Below, piece after piece: positions 9,570 through 21,630 of a stretch of 64,000 nt of DNA (within the stretch, counting starts at the first letter, position 1; every line of letters begins with the position of its first letter). The stretch spans positions 310,001 through 374,000 of the forward strand of contig NZ_LZDB01000001.1 in the NCBI RefSeq assembly GCF_001676655.1. Reading direction: 5' to 3'. Source of the stretch: Perlucidibaca aquatica. Lineage in GTDB: Bacteria; Pseudomonadota; Gammaproteobacteria; Pseudomonadales; Moraxellaceae. The notes beneath the pieces are model-generated. The model did no database searches and was not told where the DNA came from. It saw only the letters and a program-made list of their open reading frames with translations. Position numbers and translations under genes: made by a program.

Positions 9570-9857
9570 TTACTTAGACATGAATTTGATGAGCGCTTTG
9601 AACTCAGCATCGGTGCAGTCATTGCACAGACCTTTAGGCGGCATCATTTTGTAACCATTTTTCACGTGCGCCAAGAGCACAGCGTCACCTTGTTTCAAGC
9701 GCACACCCCACGCATTAGCATCGCCTTTTTTCGGCGCGCCCATAACTCCCGCATTGTGGCAACTTGCACACGCTTGCGCATAACGCTGTTCCGTCGTGGC
9801 TGCTTGAGCCGTCAGCGCGACAAACGAAACGCAACACATCAGCAGAAACTTTTTCAT
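9570..9857 (-). CDS. Cytochrome c5-type mono-heme protein
   Basis: This is a small periplasmic cytochrome of 95 residues with a signal peptide of about 20 residues (MKKFLLMCCVSFVALTAQAA). The single heme motif CASCH is at residues 30-34. The segment YKMMPPKGLCNDCTD supplies the axial methionine and the second cysteine pair that is characteristic of cytochrome c5. The likely role is electron transfer to terminal oxidases together with cytochrome c4. The start is the ATG at 9857, preceded by GGAG at the correct spacing. A GTG four codons upstream overlaps that ribosome-binding site and is rejected. Confidence 0.92.
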   Translation of the reverse strand: MKKFLLMCCVSFVALTAQAATTEQRYAQACASCHNAGVMGAPKKGDANAWGVRLKQGDAVLLAHVKNGYKMMPPKGLCNDCTDAEFKALIKFMSK

Positions 9858-10017
9858 GACAAGCTCCACATAGCCGCTCCACAGGGATGCAACAGAGGCA
9901 TCTCAGTACGCTAATTCGCTGTACTCAGGTGCAAAGAGTTCGTGTTGGCAGTATAACGCAGTGCCCATACGCGGTGTAGCCCTATAAACTATCCGCTTTT
10001 ACGGCTGAGCGCGAACC

Positions 10018-10686
10018 ATGACGGACGCTGAACATATTCTAGGCAAACTTGCGCAAGCGCAATTTCAGATCAGTGCGCCCACACTCGCCTTGTGCCCACC
10101 CAATATCGGTCACGAAGTCGCCTTCGCCGGCCGCTCAAATGCCGGCAAGTCCAGCGCGATTAACTGCCTAACTCGGCAGCGCCAACTGGCTCGCGCGTCT
10201 AAAACGCCGGGCCGTACTCAGCTCATCAATTTCTTTGAACTCGATGAAGAACGCCGCTTAGTGGATTTACCCGGTTATGGCTACGCCAAAGTGCCGGAAA
10301 AAATGAAGCTTGAGTGGCAGCGCCATCTCAGTCATTACCTGCGCGAACGCCTGTGTTTACGCGGTCTCATTCTGCTGATGGACATTCGTCATCCGCTCAT
10401 GGAGTTTGACCGTCACATGCTGACATGGGCGCAGGAGCGGCCACTGCCCGTGCATATCCTGCTCACGAAAGCCGACAAACTGAATCGCGGCCCGGCCATG
10501 AATGCCTTGCAGGAAGTCCGCCGTGGCCTGACCGCACTCGGTTTTGATGCCAGCATCCAACTGTTTTCTTCGGTCAGCCGATTGGGCATTGAGGAGGCCG
10601 GCTTGAAACTGGCCGACTGGCTAGAGATGCCGCTACCCTCCGACGAAGCGCCATCGGAAGGCGACGAGATCATTTCCGCAGATTAA
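10018..10686 (+). CDS. engB: Ribosome biogenesis GTPase EngB (YihA)
   Basis: EngB/YihA/YsxC is an essential TRAFAC-class GTPase needed for late assembly of the 50S ribosomal subunit. The 222-residue protein has the Walker A motif GRSNAGKSS at residues 38-46 and the G2 region [13 protein letters not shown]. The G3 motif [11 protein letters not shown] is the family signature, and G4 is LTKADKL. It is convergent with polA, with only 11 bases between the stop codons. It is divergent from cytochrome c5, an arrangement shared with Pseudomonas. Confidence 0.96.
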   Translation: MTDAEHILGKLAQAQFQISAPTLALCPPNIGHEVAFAGRSNAGKSSAINCLTRQRQLARASKTPGRTQLINFFELDEERRLVDLPGYGYAKVPEKMKLEWQRHLSHYLRERLCLRGLILLMDIRHPLMEFDRHMLTWAQERPLPVHILLTKADKLNRGPAMNALQEVRRGLTALGFDASIQLFSSVSRLGIEEAGLKLADWLEMPLPSDEAPSEGDEIISAD

Positions 10687-10697
10687 CCACGGGCGCC

Positions 10698-13499
10698 TTA
10701 GTGCGCTTCATCCCAGTTTTTGCCCACGCCAATTTGCACCTCTAGGGGCACGGCCAGATCACCGGCCGCAGGCATTTCTCGGTGTAACAAGGCCGTGACC
10801 TTGGCCACCTGCGCTTCACGAACTTCCAACACCAATTCATCGTGCACTTGCATGATGAGCTTGGCATCACAGCCTTCTGTGGCTAACGCAGCCTGCACAC
10901 GCAACATCGCCCGCTTAACAATATCGGCGGCGGTTCCCTGCATAGGCGCGTTAATGGCCGCGCGCTCAGCGGCTTGGCGCATCACTGCCTTGCTCGAATT
11001 GATTTCCTTTAGCATCAGGCGACGACCATAGAGGGTTTCTACATAACCGTGTTTGGCCGCCTGCTCGCGCGTGCGCTCCATGTAGTCCTGCACGCCGGGG
11101 TAGCGCGCAAAATATCGACCGATATAGTCCTGCGCATCGGCTCGGGAAATATTGAGCTGCTTTGCCAAACCAAATGCGGACATGCCATAGATCAGACCAA
11201 AGTTCACTGCCTTGGCCGCTCGACGCTGCTCGTGAGTCACGTCCTCGACAGCAATGCCCAAGACCTCCGCCGCCGTAGCGCGATGCACATCGATGCCCTC
11301 ACGGAAGGCTCGTAGCAAACCTTCGTCACCAGACAAATGCGCCATGATGCGTAGCTCAATCTGCGAGTAGTCGGCGGCCATCAGCACATAGCCGGGGCTG
11401 GCTACAAAGGCCTGACGAATACGTCGTCCTTCCTCCGTGCGAATCGGAATATTTTGTAAGTTCGGATCGGAAGACGACAGCCGGCCCGTCGAGGCCACGG
11501 CTTGATGATAGGACGTGTGCACCCGACCCGTGCTGGGCTGAATCATTTCGGGCAGCTTGTCGGTATAGGTCGATTTCAGCTTAGACAGGCTGCGATGCTC
11601 TAGCAGGAGCCGGGGCAAATCATGGTCTAGCTGCTCCAGCACATCCTCCGCCGTGGAGTACTGGCCCGTGGCGGTTTTCTTGCCACCGGGAATGCCTAAT
11701 TTTTCAAATAAAATCAGGCCGAGCTGTTTCGGTGAGCCGAGATTAAATTCCTCACCGGCTATTTCGTAGGCCTGTTGCTCGAGCCAATGAAGGCGTGAAG
11801 CCAGCGTGAGTGATTGTAGCTTTAGCGGGGCGGGATCAATGCGGGTACCGAAGCGCTCCATCTGTTGCAATACGCGCTGCGTGGGCAACTCCAGCTCTCG
11901 CAACAACGTGTCCAGCGCGGGGATTTTTGCCAGCTCAGTCGCCAGCAGGGTCGCCAATTGCAGGGTCAGGTCAGCATCTTCGCCAGCATAGGGCGCAGCC
12001 TGCTCAATATGAATTTGATCAAAGCTAACCTGCTTCACACCTTTACCGGCGATGGCCTCAAAACTAATGGAGTCGCGCCCGAGGTAGTACTTCGCAAGAT
12101 CACCGAGGTTGTGGCGGGTGGCCGTGGCATCCAAAACATAGGAGGCCAGCATGGTGTCAAAAACCACGCCTTGCAGGTCAATGCCATGATTCGCCAGCAC
12201 ATGCATATCGTATTTAGCATGCTGCATGAGCTTGCCCGGCTTGGTAGCTTCGAGCAGCGGCTTGAGCGCTTGCAGCACATGCTCGCGGGACAGCTGTGCG
12301 GGCGCATCGGCATAGCTGTGAGCCACCGGCACATACCAGGCGTGACCGGGTTTAATCGCAAACGACAGGCCAACAATTTGCGCCTGCATATAATCCAGGC
12401 TGGTGGTTTCGGTATCGAAGGCAAAGTTGTCGACCGTGCTCAGCGCGGCAATTAATGCTGCGAGCTCCGACTCCGTGCTCACCACCACCGTCGTGGTTTC
12501 CGCCATCGGTAAAGCGGCGGGCTTTTCAGGTTCGGCACTGGCGCCGCTCGTTAACGCAAACGCTGGCGAATAGGCTGGGCGCTGAGGCTCATCTGAACTA
12601 CGTTGCGACCAGCTCGTTGCGCCCGGAGCGGCAGCACCGATTGGCGACGCTGCTAATTCATTGGCCCAGCTTCTAAACTCCAACTGCTCATAGAGCTCAC
12701 GCAAGACAACGGTATCCGGTGCCGACAAGGCCAGTTGCTCAGGTGTAACGGAAAGCGTGACATCACATTTAATGGTGACCAACGCACGGGTCATTTCCAG
12801 CATGGCCATGTGCGCGCGGAAGTTCTCACCAACCTTGCCTTTAATTTCGTCGGCATGGGCCTCGATATTGGGCAGTGAGTCGTACTGCGTCAGCCATTTC
12901 ACCGCCGTCTTGGGGCCGACACCGGGCACGCCGGGGATTCCGTCGGAGCTGTCGCCGACCAACATAAGGTAGTCAATAATCTGATCCGGACGCACGCCAA
13001 ACTTGTTGAACACACCGGCTTCATCCATGACCACGCTGGTCATGGTGTTGACCAAGGTAATCTGACTATTGACCAGCTGCGCGATGTCCTTGTCGCCGGT
13101 GGACACCAGCACCGGCCAGCCGGCCGCCGCACCCTGCTGCGCCAGCGTGCCGATGACATCGTCGGCCTCAACACCGGACTCGCAGATTAGCGGCAGGCCC
13201 AGCGCCTTCACCAGCGCATGCAGCGGCGCGATCTGAGCGCGCATGTCATCGGGCATGGGCGGGCGGTGCGCCTTGTATTCGGGAAAGATGTCATCGCGAA
13301 AGGTCTTGCCGGGCGCGTCGAAAATGACCGCGACATGGCTAGGATGAACTTGCTTGAGCAAACTGCGCAGCATGTTGACCACGCCCTTGATCGCGCCGGT
13401 GGGTTGGCCGGTGCGCGTCATTAAAGGCGGCAAGGCGTGATAGGCGCGATACAGGTAGGAGGAACCATCAACGAGGACTAACGGGGCGCGCGCGCTCAT
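10698..13499 (-). CDS. polA: DNA polymerase I
   Basis: PolA removes RNA primers and fills gaps during lagging-strand synthesis and excision repair. The 933-residue protein has all three domains. Residues 1 to about 290 form the 5'-3' exonuclease (LVDGSSYLYRAYHALPPL; DADD-type acidic clusters such as GVEADDVIGTLA). The 3'-5' proofreading domain begins near NFAFDTETTSLDYM, where the Asp and Glu metal ligands are retained. The polymerase domain includes LMAADYSQIELRIMAHLSGD and the C-terminal QVHDELVLEV. It is convergent with engB and divergent from zur. Confidence 0.97.
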   Translation of the reverse strand: MSARAPLVLVDGSSYLYRAYHALPPLMTRTGQPTGAIKGVVNMLRSLLKQVHPSHVAVIFDAPGKTFRDDIFPEYKAHRPPMPDDMRAQIAPLHALVKALGLPLICESGVEADDVIGTLAQQGAAAGWPVLVSTGDKDIAQLVNSQITLVNTMTSVVMDEAGVFNKFGVRPDQIIDYLMLVGDSSDGIPGVPGVGPKTAVKWLTQYDSLPNIEAHADEIKGKVGENFRAHMAMLEMTRALVTIKCDVTLSVTPEQLALSAPDTVVLRELYEQLEFRSWANELAASPIGAAAPGATSWSQRSSDEPQRPAYSPAFALTSGASAEPEKPAALPMAETTTVVVSTESELAALIAALSTVDNFAFDTETTSLDYMQAQIVGLSFAIKPGHAWYVPVAHSYADAPAQLSREHVLQALKPLLEATKPGKLMQHAKYDMHVLANHGIDLQGVVFDTMLASYVLDATATRHNLGDLAKYYLGRDSISFEAIAGKGVKQVSFDQIHIEQAAPYAGEDADLTLQLATLLATELAKIPALDTLLRELELPTQRVLQQMERFGTRIDPAPLKLQSLTLASRLHWLEQQAYEIAGEEFNLGSPKQLGLILFEKLGIPGGKKTATGQYSTAEDVLEQLDHDLPRLLLEHRSLSKLKSTYTDKLPEMIQPSTGRVHTSYHQAVASTGRLSSSDPNLQNIPIRTEEGRRIRQAFVASPGYVLMAADYSQIELRIMAHLSGDEGLLRAFREGIDVHRATAAEVLGIAVEDVTHEQRRAAKAVNFGLIYGMSAFGLAKQLNISRADAQDYIGRYFARYPGVQDYMERTREQAAKHGYVETLYGRRLMLKEINSSKAVMRQAAERAAINAPMQGTAADIVKRAMLRVQAALATEGCDAKLIMQVHDELVLEVREAQVAKVTALLHREMPAAGDLAVPLEVQIGVGKNWDEAH

Positions 13500-13600
13500 G
13501 CGTAATGCTCAAAGCCGTGAAATTCAATCGTTATGTTACACTGTTGCAATCCATTTTCGGTGTCCCGCGGGTGCGGTCCGCCACTCATTTCCAGGTCGCC
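13500..13600. promoter_or_regulatory. polA-zur intergenic region, possible zinc-responsive control
   Basis: About 100 bases separate the divergent polA and zur starts, so both promoters probably lie here. The segment around 13530-13548 (GTTATGTTACACTGTTGCA) has the GTTAT/TGTTAC flavour of Zur boxes but is only an imperfect palindrome. Zur autoregulation of the zur-znuC-znuB unit is therefore an inference, not something clearly written in the sequence. Confidence 0.3.
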
Positions 13601-14131
13601 ATGGCTCGCCTCACGCGTGTTACGCCCTTATCGCCCGATGCCGCCGCGCTCAGCCGTCGGCCCTTGCTCGGCCACGACCATGCACAATGCATCCGCAGCG
13701 CGCTGGCTCAAGCCGATGCCGTCTGCGAAGCCAACGGAGCTCGCCTGACACCGCTGCGCCGACGCGTGCTGGAGCTGATCTGGGTCAGCCACAAGCCGCT
13801 GGGCGCCTACGAGCTGCTTGATCAGCTCACGCAGGAAGGCCACAAGCCGGCTCCGCCGACGATCTACCGTGCGCTCGACTTTCTGCTGGAAAATCGCCTG
13901 ATTCATCGCCTCGCCAGCCTCAATGCCTTTCTCGGCTGCTCCCATCCGGGCGATGCCCATGCCGGCTATTTTCTGATTTGTCAGCACTGCGGCAATACCG
14001 AAGAAATCACGCATAACCCCGCATTGCAATCGGCACTCAACGTCTCTACAGAGGCCGCTGGGTTTACTGTGCTGCAATCCGCATTAGAGCTCAGTGGTAT
14101 CTGCCATCACTGCCAGGCCAAATCGTCATGA
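13601..14131 (+). CDS. zur: Fur-family zinc uptake regulator Zur
   Basis: This Fur-family repressor of 176 residues is assigned as Zur because it directly precedes znuC and znuB. The winged-helix part includes [20 protein letters not shown] and [20 protein letters not shown]. The structural zinc site is made by CQHC in the middle and CHHC near the C-terminus. The frame is open upstream to 13505, but the ATG at 13601 gives an N-terminus nearer the family norm; the exact start is uncertain. It overlaps znuC by four bases, so the genes are translationally coupled. znuA, the usual third transporter gene, is not in the neighbourhood. Confidence 0.88.
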   Translation: MARLTRVTPLSPDAAALSRRPLLGHDHAQCIRSALAQADAVCEANGARLTPLRRRVLELIWVSHKPLGAYELLDQLTQEGHKPAPPTIYRALDFLLENRLIHRLASLNAFLGCSHPGDAHAGYFLICQHCGNTEEITHNPALQSALNVSTEAAGFTVLQSALELSGICHHCQAKSS

Positions 14132-14907
14132 GTGTAGGCAACCTCCTGCTGGACCTGAACAAAATACGTTGGCAGCATGAAGGCCGTACGGTGCTGGATG
14201 GCGTTGATTTGAAGCTGCACCGGGGCGAAATTCTTACCATCATTGGTCCTAATGGCGCTGGCAAATCCTGCCTGATCCGCATCGCGCTTGGCCTGCTCAA
14301 GCCCAGCGGCGGCCAACGCTGGATAGCGCCGAATCTGCGCGTGGGTTATTTGCCACAAACGCTGAAGTTAAATCCGTATCTGCCCATGACCGTGGCCGAC
14401 TTTCTGGCGTTGCCGGCAGCGCTAGGAAAGCCGTTTAGCCAGCCACTCATGCTCTCCGCTCTGGCCGAGGTGGGCGCCGAGCATCTGCTGCGGCTGCCCG
14501 CGCAAAGTCTGTCCGGGGGTGAGTTGCAGCGCGTGCTACTGGCGCGAGCTCTGTTGCGTCAGCCCGATCTGCTGGTGCTTGATGAGCCGGTGCAAGGAGT
14601 GGATCTGGCGGGTCAGGCCGAGCTTTATGCGCTGATTGCCTCGCTGCGCGATCGCTATCACTGCGGCGTGCTCATGGTTTCGCATGACCTGCATGTGGTC
14701 ATGGCCGCCACCGATCGCGTGCTTTGCCTGAATGGCCATGTTTGCTGTACCGGTCACCCCGAAGCCGTGAGCCGTCATCCGGAATACCAGCGCCTGTTTG
14801 GCGTGAGAGAAAGTCGCGACCTTGCGATTTATACGCACCACCACGACCACCATCACACCCTGCATGGCGACGCCACGCGCTGCAACGAGAGCTGCCAACA
14901 TGACTGA
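14128..14907 (+). CDS. znuC: Zinc ABC transporter ATP-binding protein ZnuC
   Basis: ZnuC is the ATPase of the high-affinity zinc importer. The 259-residue protein has Walker A GPNGAGKS, the ABC signature LSGGELQRV, Walker B LLVLDEP and the switch histidine in LMVSHDLH. The C-terminal 30 residues are rich in histidine and cysteine (HHHDHHH followed by a Cys-rich tail). This is a common ZnuC feature thought to sense or buffer zinc. It overlaps zur by 4 bases upstream and znuB by 8 bases downstream. Confidence 0.94.
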   Translation: MSVGNLLLDLNKIRWQHEGRTVLDGVDLKLHRGEILTIIGPNGAGKSCLIRIALGLLKPSGGQRWIAPNLRVGYLPQTLKLNPYLPMTVADFLALPAALGKPFSQPLMLSALAEVGAEHLLRLPAQSLSGGELQRVLLARALLRQPDLLVLDEPVQGVDLAGQAELYALIASLRDRYHCGVLMVSHDLHVVMAATDRVLCLNGHVCCTGHPEAVSRHPEYQRLFGVRESRDLAIYTHHHDHHHTLHGDATRCNESCQHD

Positions 14908-15691
14908 TTGGCTCTGGCCCTTGCTTGGGGGCTTATTAACGGCGGCGGCGGCGGGCCCCTTAGGCTCACTCCTGCTCTGGCGTCGTATGGCCTATTTTGG
15001 CGATAGCCTAGCGCATGCCTCGCTGCTCGGTGTGGCCATAGCGCTGATGCTGGATCTGCCGATCGGTCTTGCTGTGACGGCGGTATGTTTGCTGGTGGCG
15101 TTGCTACTAAGCCGACTGATGACCTTGCCCGAGCACGGTGCCGATACCTGGCTGGCGATCATGGCCTATGCCGGCCTCAGCCTGGCACTCGTGCTCACTG
15201 CCGCAGTCGGCGACGATGGCCACGGTCACAGTCTGGAAGATTATCTGTTCGGCAACTTGCTCAACTTAACCGGCAACCAGCTGCTGGCGATCGCTGCTGG
15301 CTTGCTGCTGGTCATGTTGATCTTGGCACGCTATTGGTCCGGCTTGGTGGCACTGGCCATCCATGAAGATACGGCACAAGTCGACGGCTGGCCGGTGCAA
15401 CGTCTGCGACCTCTACTCATGCTGCTGCTAGCGGGCGTAGTGGCCGCTGGGGCGAAGGTCATGGGTGTGTTGCTGATCAGTGCACTACTAGTGATTCCGG
15501 CGGCGGCAGCGCGCTTTATTGCCCGCAGCCCCGGCGCCATGGCCCTGCGTGCCAGCGCCATCGGCATGTTCAGCGTCGCCGTAGGGATTGGGCTGGGCAT
15601 GCCCGCGCACCTGCCTTTAGCACCATCCATCGTACTGGCCGCCCTGTGCGCTTTGTTAGTGCTGATGATTTGGCAACGGCTCAGGGCGTAA
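14900..15691 (+). CDS. znuB: Zinc ABC transporter permease ZnuB
   Basis: ZnuB is the membrane permease of the zinc importer. The 263-residue protein is very hydrophobic with about eight predicted membrane helices (for example [20 protein letters not shown] and [19 protein letters not shown]). The cytoplasmic coupling region [18 protein letters not shown] is characteristic of the ABC-3 family. The frame continues upstream inside znuC, but the ATG at 14900 gives the standard N-terminus MTDWLWPLL. It is convergent with yheV; the two genes overlap slightly at their 3' ends (15681-15691). Confidence 0.93.
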   Translation: MTDWLWPLLGGLLTAAAAGPLGSLLLWRRMAYFGDSLAHASLLGVAIALMLDLPIGLAVTAVCLLVALLLSRLMTLPEHGADTWLAIMAYAGLSLALVLTAAVGDDGHGHSLEDYLFGNLLNLTGNQLLAIAAGLLLVMLILARYWSGLVALAIHEDTAQVDGWPVQRLRPLLMLLLAGVVAAGAKVMGVLLISALLVIPAAAARFIARSPGAMALRASAIGMFSVAVGIGLGMPAHLPLAPSIVLAALCALLVLMIWQRLRA

Positions 15692-15881
15692 AGCGCACAA
15701 CCCCATTCGTATCCGGCTCATCCGGCTCCTTCATGGTGACGGTGAGCGGGCGCGTGTCGGTATATCCGCAGCGCACGCACTGAATCCACTCGCGACCGTC
15801 CTCAGTGCAGAGCTGAAGTTTGTCTTCGAGCTCGCAGCCAGGGCATTTAGCCCCGGCAATAAAGAGCTTGCGAATGCTCAT
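15681..15881 (-). CDS. yheV: YheV-type zinc-ribbon protein
   Basis: This is a 66-residue putative metal-binding protein. Two CxxC pairs (CPGC at residues 13-16, CVRC at 35-38) form a zinc ribbon. YheV is encoded immediately downstream of prlC in E. coli and relatives, and the same order is seen here with a 4-base overlap. The function is unknown. The C-terminal tail [13 protein letters not shown] is typical of the family. Confidence 0.85.
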   Translation of the reverse strand: MSIRKLFIAGAKCPGCELEDKLQLCTEDGREWIQCVRCGYTDTRPLTVTMKEPDEPDTNGVVRFTP

Positions 15882-17919
15882 GCGGCCTCCACGGCTTCGC
15901 TCAGCCCGGTGTGACGAAGCAGCGCCTCGGCGGACGGATCACGCCCCATGAACTCGCGGAATAGCTCGGCCGCCGGTCGGCTGCCGCCTTGCGCGAGAAT
16001 GGCCTGACGGAAGCGACGACCAGTGTCAGCATTAAACACGCCTTCTGCTTCAAAAGCAGAGAAGGCGTCCGCCGACAGTACTTCCGCCCATTTGTAGCTG
16101 TAATAGCCCGCCGCATAACCGCCGGCAAAAATGTGCGTGAAGCTGCACGGGAAACGATTCCACTGCGGCGGACGCAGCACGCTGGTGATATCGCGTACCT
16201 GCTCCAGCACGCGCAGCATGCCGCTGAAATCAATGCCGGGCTGACGATGAATTTCCAGATCGAAGATCGAGAATTCGAGCTGGCGTAGCGTCATCAGGCC
16301 GGACTGGAAGTTGCGCGCGGCAAACAGGCGGTCGAGCAGGAGCTGCGGCAAGGGCTCGCCGGTGTCGACATGGCTGGAGATCAGCGCCAGACCTTCCGGC
16401 GTCCAGCACCAATTTTCCATGAACTGGCTGGGCAGCTCGACGGCATCCCAGGCCACGCCGTTGATGCCGGACACAGCCGCAACTTCGACTTCCGTGAGCA
16501 TGTGATGGATGCCGTGGCCGAATTCGTGGAACAGCGTGGTGACTTCATCGTGGCTGAGCAGGGCCGGGCGACCGGCAACGGGCGGATTGAAGTTGCCGGT
16601 GAGGAAGGCGATAGGCTTTTGCAGCGTACCATCGGCGTGACGGCGACGGACACGAGCATCGGCCATCCACGCACCGCCACGCTTGTGTGCACGGGCATAA
16701 AGGTCGAGATAGAAATAGGCACGCACTTCGCCATGCTCGACCAGCGCCCAGGTGCTGACATCGGCGTGATAGCTCTCCAGCTCCGGGGCCGGCACGATGT
16801 TGATGCCGAACAGACGCTGCGCCACAGCAAACAGACCGTCTATCACTTTTGGCGCGGGGAAATAGGGTTTCAAATCTTCTTGCGATAGGGCGTAGCGCTG
16901 TTGCTTGAGCTGGTCGCTGGCGTAGGTCATGTCCCAGGGTTGCAGATCGGTAATATCCAGCTCGCTGCGGGCAAATTCACGCAACTGCGCGAGATCACGC
17001 TCAGCGCCGGGCTTTGCCTTCACAGCCAGATCGTGTAGGAAGGCCAGCACTTGCTCGACCGATTCCGCCATTTTCGGCTCCAGCGAGAGCGCGGCGTAAT
17101 GGGCAAAGCCAAGCAGCTCCGCCTGCTCCTGACGCAAGGCCAGAATCTCTGTGATCAACGGGCCGTTATCAAACTGGCCGGCATGCGGGCCTTGCTCGGA
17201 GGCTCGGGTAGCATAGGCAGTATAAACCTGCTCGCGCAGCTCGCGGTTGCGGGCATGCGTCATCACCGCGATATAGCTAGGCATGTCTAAGGTCACGCGC
17301 CAGCCGGATTCGCCGGCAGCTTCCGCCAAGGATTGCAGCAGGGCCATCGCATTGTCGGGCAGACCGGCTAACTGCTCGGCCTCTGTGACATTCAGTGACC
17401 ACGCCTGCGTGGCATCCAATACCTGATCGGCAAACTTAGCGGTCAGGCGCGATAGAGCTTCGGTGACCTCAGCAAAGCGCTGTTTTTTCTCTGCTGGCAG
17501 ACCAATGCCACTCATGCGGAAATCACGCAGGGCATTCTTCACTGCGCGCTGCTGGGCTACCGTAAGCTCAGCGAACGCAGGAGCGTCGTGCAAGGCCTGC
17601 CAGGCACGGAACAAAGTTTCGTTCTGACCGACTTCGGTTGCAAAAGCTGAAAGCTTGGGGATGCAGGCATTGTAAGCCTCGCGCCAGGCCTCGCTGTTCA
17701 TCACCGCATTAAGCTGCGATACCGGCGACCACGCTGCATTGAGCTTGTCGTCTAAGGCTTCGAGCGGCACCGCCAGCGACTGCCACGTCGGTGCGGCCTG
17801 ATCTGCCAACGTCACAATCGCCTCGCGATGCGCTGCTAATAGCTGATCTAATGCCGGCTCAACCAAGTCTGGTGTGAGCCCGGCAAAGACCGGAAGCAGC
17901 GGTGGATTCAACAACATAT

Positions 17920-17923
<4 letters not shown>
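15878..17923 (-). CDS. prlC: Oligopeptidase A (M3 family metallopeptidase)
   Basis: PrlC is a cytoplasmic zinc endopeptidase of family M3 that degrades signal peptides and other short peptides. The 681-residue protein has the catalytic HEFGH at residues 466-470 (LFHEFGHGIHHML), and the third ligand glutamate lies downstream in the GINGVAWDAVELPSQ segment. The full length fits the family. A start 20 codons upstream is possible, but the ATG at 17923 overlaps the aroE stop by 4 bases (ATGA), the usual coupling. It is followed by yheV. Confidence 0.95.
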
Positions 17924-19693
<1,770 letters not shown>

Positions 19694-19703
19694 TTACGTT
19701 CCT

Positions 19704-20273
19704 TCAGCCTGCACGAATAACCCGCAGGGTGGCTAAGTCTCGAATTTCAGTGGGGCGCGCCAACTTGCCGGTGGTGCTCGGCAAAATATAATCCAGTTCG
19801 GCGCCGAGTCTTTGACGCACATCAAACAAGCTGCGGGCAGCCGGAGCGCCTGCACGATTGGCACTGGTAGACACCAGCGGGCCGCCAAATTGATCACACA
19901 GGGCTTTCACGCCAGGGTGTGCACTCACCCGCAGAGCCACTGATTCATGCTTACCTCTCAGCCAGACCGGAAAGCTATCCGAAACCGGCACCAACCAGGT
20001 CACCGGGCCCGGCCAACTGGCCTGCAAGTGCTTTAGCTGTTCAGCACTGAGCTGAGAGAGCAACGGCGCTACGTGCTGCCATTGAGAAGCAATTAAAATG
20101 AGGCCCTTGCCTGGGTCACGACGTTTAATTTGCCATATTTTCGCGACCGCCTCGGCGCTCCACGGGTCACACCCCAAACCCCATACGGCTTCCGTGGCAT
20201 ACGCAATAACACCGCCTGCGCGGACGGCATTAACGGCTTGTTGAAGATGAATAGCTGAAGGCGAGCTGACCAT
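19704..20273 (-). CDS. tsaC: Threonylcarbamoyl-AMP synthase TsaC (YrdC family)
   Basis: TsaC makes threonylcarbamoyl-AMP from threonine, bicarbonate and ATP, the first step of the universal t6A37 tRNA modification. The 189-residue protein has the YrdC fold signatures GGVIAYATEAVWGLGCDP, KRRDPGKGLILIAS and the C-terminal STSANRAGAPA. It lies upstream of hemF and about 50 bases after dprA, as in many relatives. Confidence 0.95.
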   Translation of the reverse strand: MVSSPSAIHLQQAVNAVRAGGVIAYATEAVWGLGCDPWSAEAVAKIWQIKRRDPGKGLILIASQWQHVAPLLSQLSAEQLKHLQASWPGPVTWLVPVSDSFPVWLRGKHESVALRVSAHPGVKALCDQFGGPLVSTSANRAGAPAARSLFDVRQRLGAELDYILPSTTGKLARPTEIRDLATLRVIRAG

Positions 20274-20325
20274 AATTCACCGTTTAATAAGGACGTTTTC
20301 AGTCTATCACGCAGTGTAAAGATGG

Positions 20326-21483
20326 TCAGGAGGCCAAACGCTGATATCCCCCGGGTACAGCCGCAATCCAACCCATCATCTCTAATTCCCCGAGTGCCAT
20401 TAGGACGTGATCGGCAGGCTGAGCGGATTCAGCCATTAGGCTATCGACCGTCATGACCTGCCACTCCATTGCCGCCAGTATTTGCTGGCCAAAGGTACTG
20501 GGCGCAGGCGGTTTGACGCTGCCCGTTAGTGACTTAGGCTGAATCTGCTCTGGCGCATGCCCATACCAGTCGCGCAGAACGGGCAGGGCATCTTGCAAGA
20601 TGTCTTGCGCAGACTCGACCAAACGAGCCTGCTCGTCACGAATGAGCCGATGACAACCGCGCGACTGCAAACTGGTGATAGGGCCTGGGACTGCCCATAC
20701 ACAGCGACTGAGCTGATTCGCTGCCTGCGCCGTAATGAAGGACCCACTCGCCGGTCCCGCCTCAATCACTGCAACACCCATACTCAAGAGCGCAATCACT
20801 TCATTACGCCGTGGGAAGCACCACGGCTCGGGCGCACTGCCGGGCGCAAACTCAGACACCAACAAGCCACTTTCCGTGATGCGCTCGGCAAGCGATTGAT
20901 GTCGTGCTGGATACACGCGATCCAAGCCGCAGCCCAACACGGCGATGGTTTTTCCTTGTACCGACAGTGCCCCAGCGTGGGCGGCTCCATCGATGCCGCT
21001 GGCTAGACCACTGGTTACCACCAAGCCTGTTTGTGCGAGCTCAGCGGCAATAGCCTGTGCGGTCGCCAATCCTGTGCGCGTGGCTGCGCGGCTGCCGACC
21101 ACGGCAATTTGTGGCAGGCCCATTACTGTTTCATCACCCTGCCAGAACAACAGGGGAGGACGTTTAGGCACTTCGGCAAAAGCCCTTGGCCAAGCGACTT
21201 CAGGCAACTGATTGCGCTCGGAATCCAGCCACACACCGCGATGCTCACCTTCTAACCAGCTCAAACTCTTGCGCCACTGATGGCGTATAGCTTCGCAAGC
21301 CATGCCCTGAGGCCAGGCAGCACGAGCATCACAGTGCTTAGGGTTTATGCCCAGCGCTCGCCAAGCCCGTGCACTGGCTGCCAATGCCAAGGCCGCTGAT
21401 CCGAACTCCGACACAAGTTTTCGATACGCGCCAGGCTGCTGCTCTACCAACAAATACAGCGCGATTTCATCCGCAGCTTCCAT
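20326..21483 (-). CDS. dprA: DNA-processing protein DprA
   Basis: DprA binds single-stranded DNA that enters during natural transformation and loads RecA. The 385-residue protein has the Rossmann-like core with VVGSRAATRTGLATAQ, TSGLASGIDGAAHAGAL and the LPVVP-region equivalent CVWAVPGPI. A C-terminal winged-helix domain follows a linker near SLTGSVKPPAPS. The start is the ATG at 21483, because AGGAGGT lies at ideal spacing upstream. The GTG at 21504 lies before that site. Its presence suggests, but does not prove, competence. Confidence 0.93.
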   Translation of the reverse strand: MEAADEIALYLLVEQQPGAYRKLVSEFGSAALALAASARAWRALGINPKHCDARAAWPQGMACEAIRHQWRKSLSWLEGEHRGVWLDSERNQLPEVAWPRAFAEVPKRPPLLFWQGDETVMGLPQIAVVGSRAATRTGLATAQAIAAELAQTGLVVTSGLASGIDGAAHAGALSVQGKTIAVLGCGLDRVYPARHQSLAERITESGLLVSEFAPGSAPEPWCFPRRNEVIALLSMGVAVIEAGPASGSFITAQAANQLSRCVWAVPGPITSLQSRGCHRLIRDEQARLVESAQDILQDALPVLRDWYGHAPEQIQPKSLTGSVKPPAPSTFGQQILAAMEWQVMTVDSLMAESAQPADHVLMALGELEMMGWIAAVPGGYQRLAS

Positions 21484-21504
21484 ACCCGTCACCTCCTGTG
21501 ACAC

Positions 21505-21630
21505 AACGAAACCCTTGCGCTGCGTTAGCGGGCAGAGGCATCCATGGCTATAATGTGGTCAACGGCCAAAATGGCCCTGCTATAGGTCTAGTACCGGTTC
21601 GCGGTTTTCGCTAGCAGCCGGAGGAAAATA
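21505..21630. promoter_or_regulatory. dprA-def divergent promoter region
   Basis: The two genes diverge across 126 bases. TATAAT at 21549-21554 is a perfect -10 hexamer on the plus strand, but the -35 position is poor (TTAGCG at 18-base spacing). It probably drives def-fmt-rsmB. The def start is preceded by a strong ribosome-binding site, GGAGG. Confidence 0.35.

Noticed and set aside
13530..13548. Confident Zur operator upstream of zur
   Set aside because: The palindrome is too imperfect; it is kept only as a low-confidence remark.
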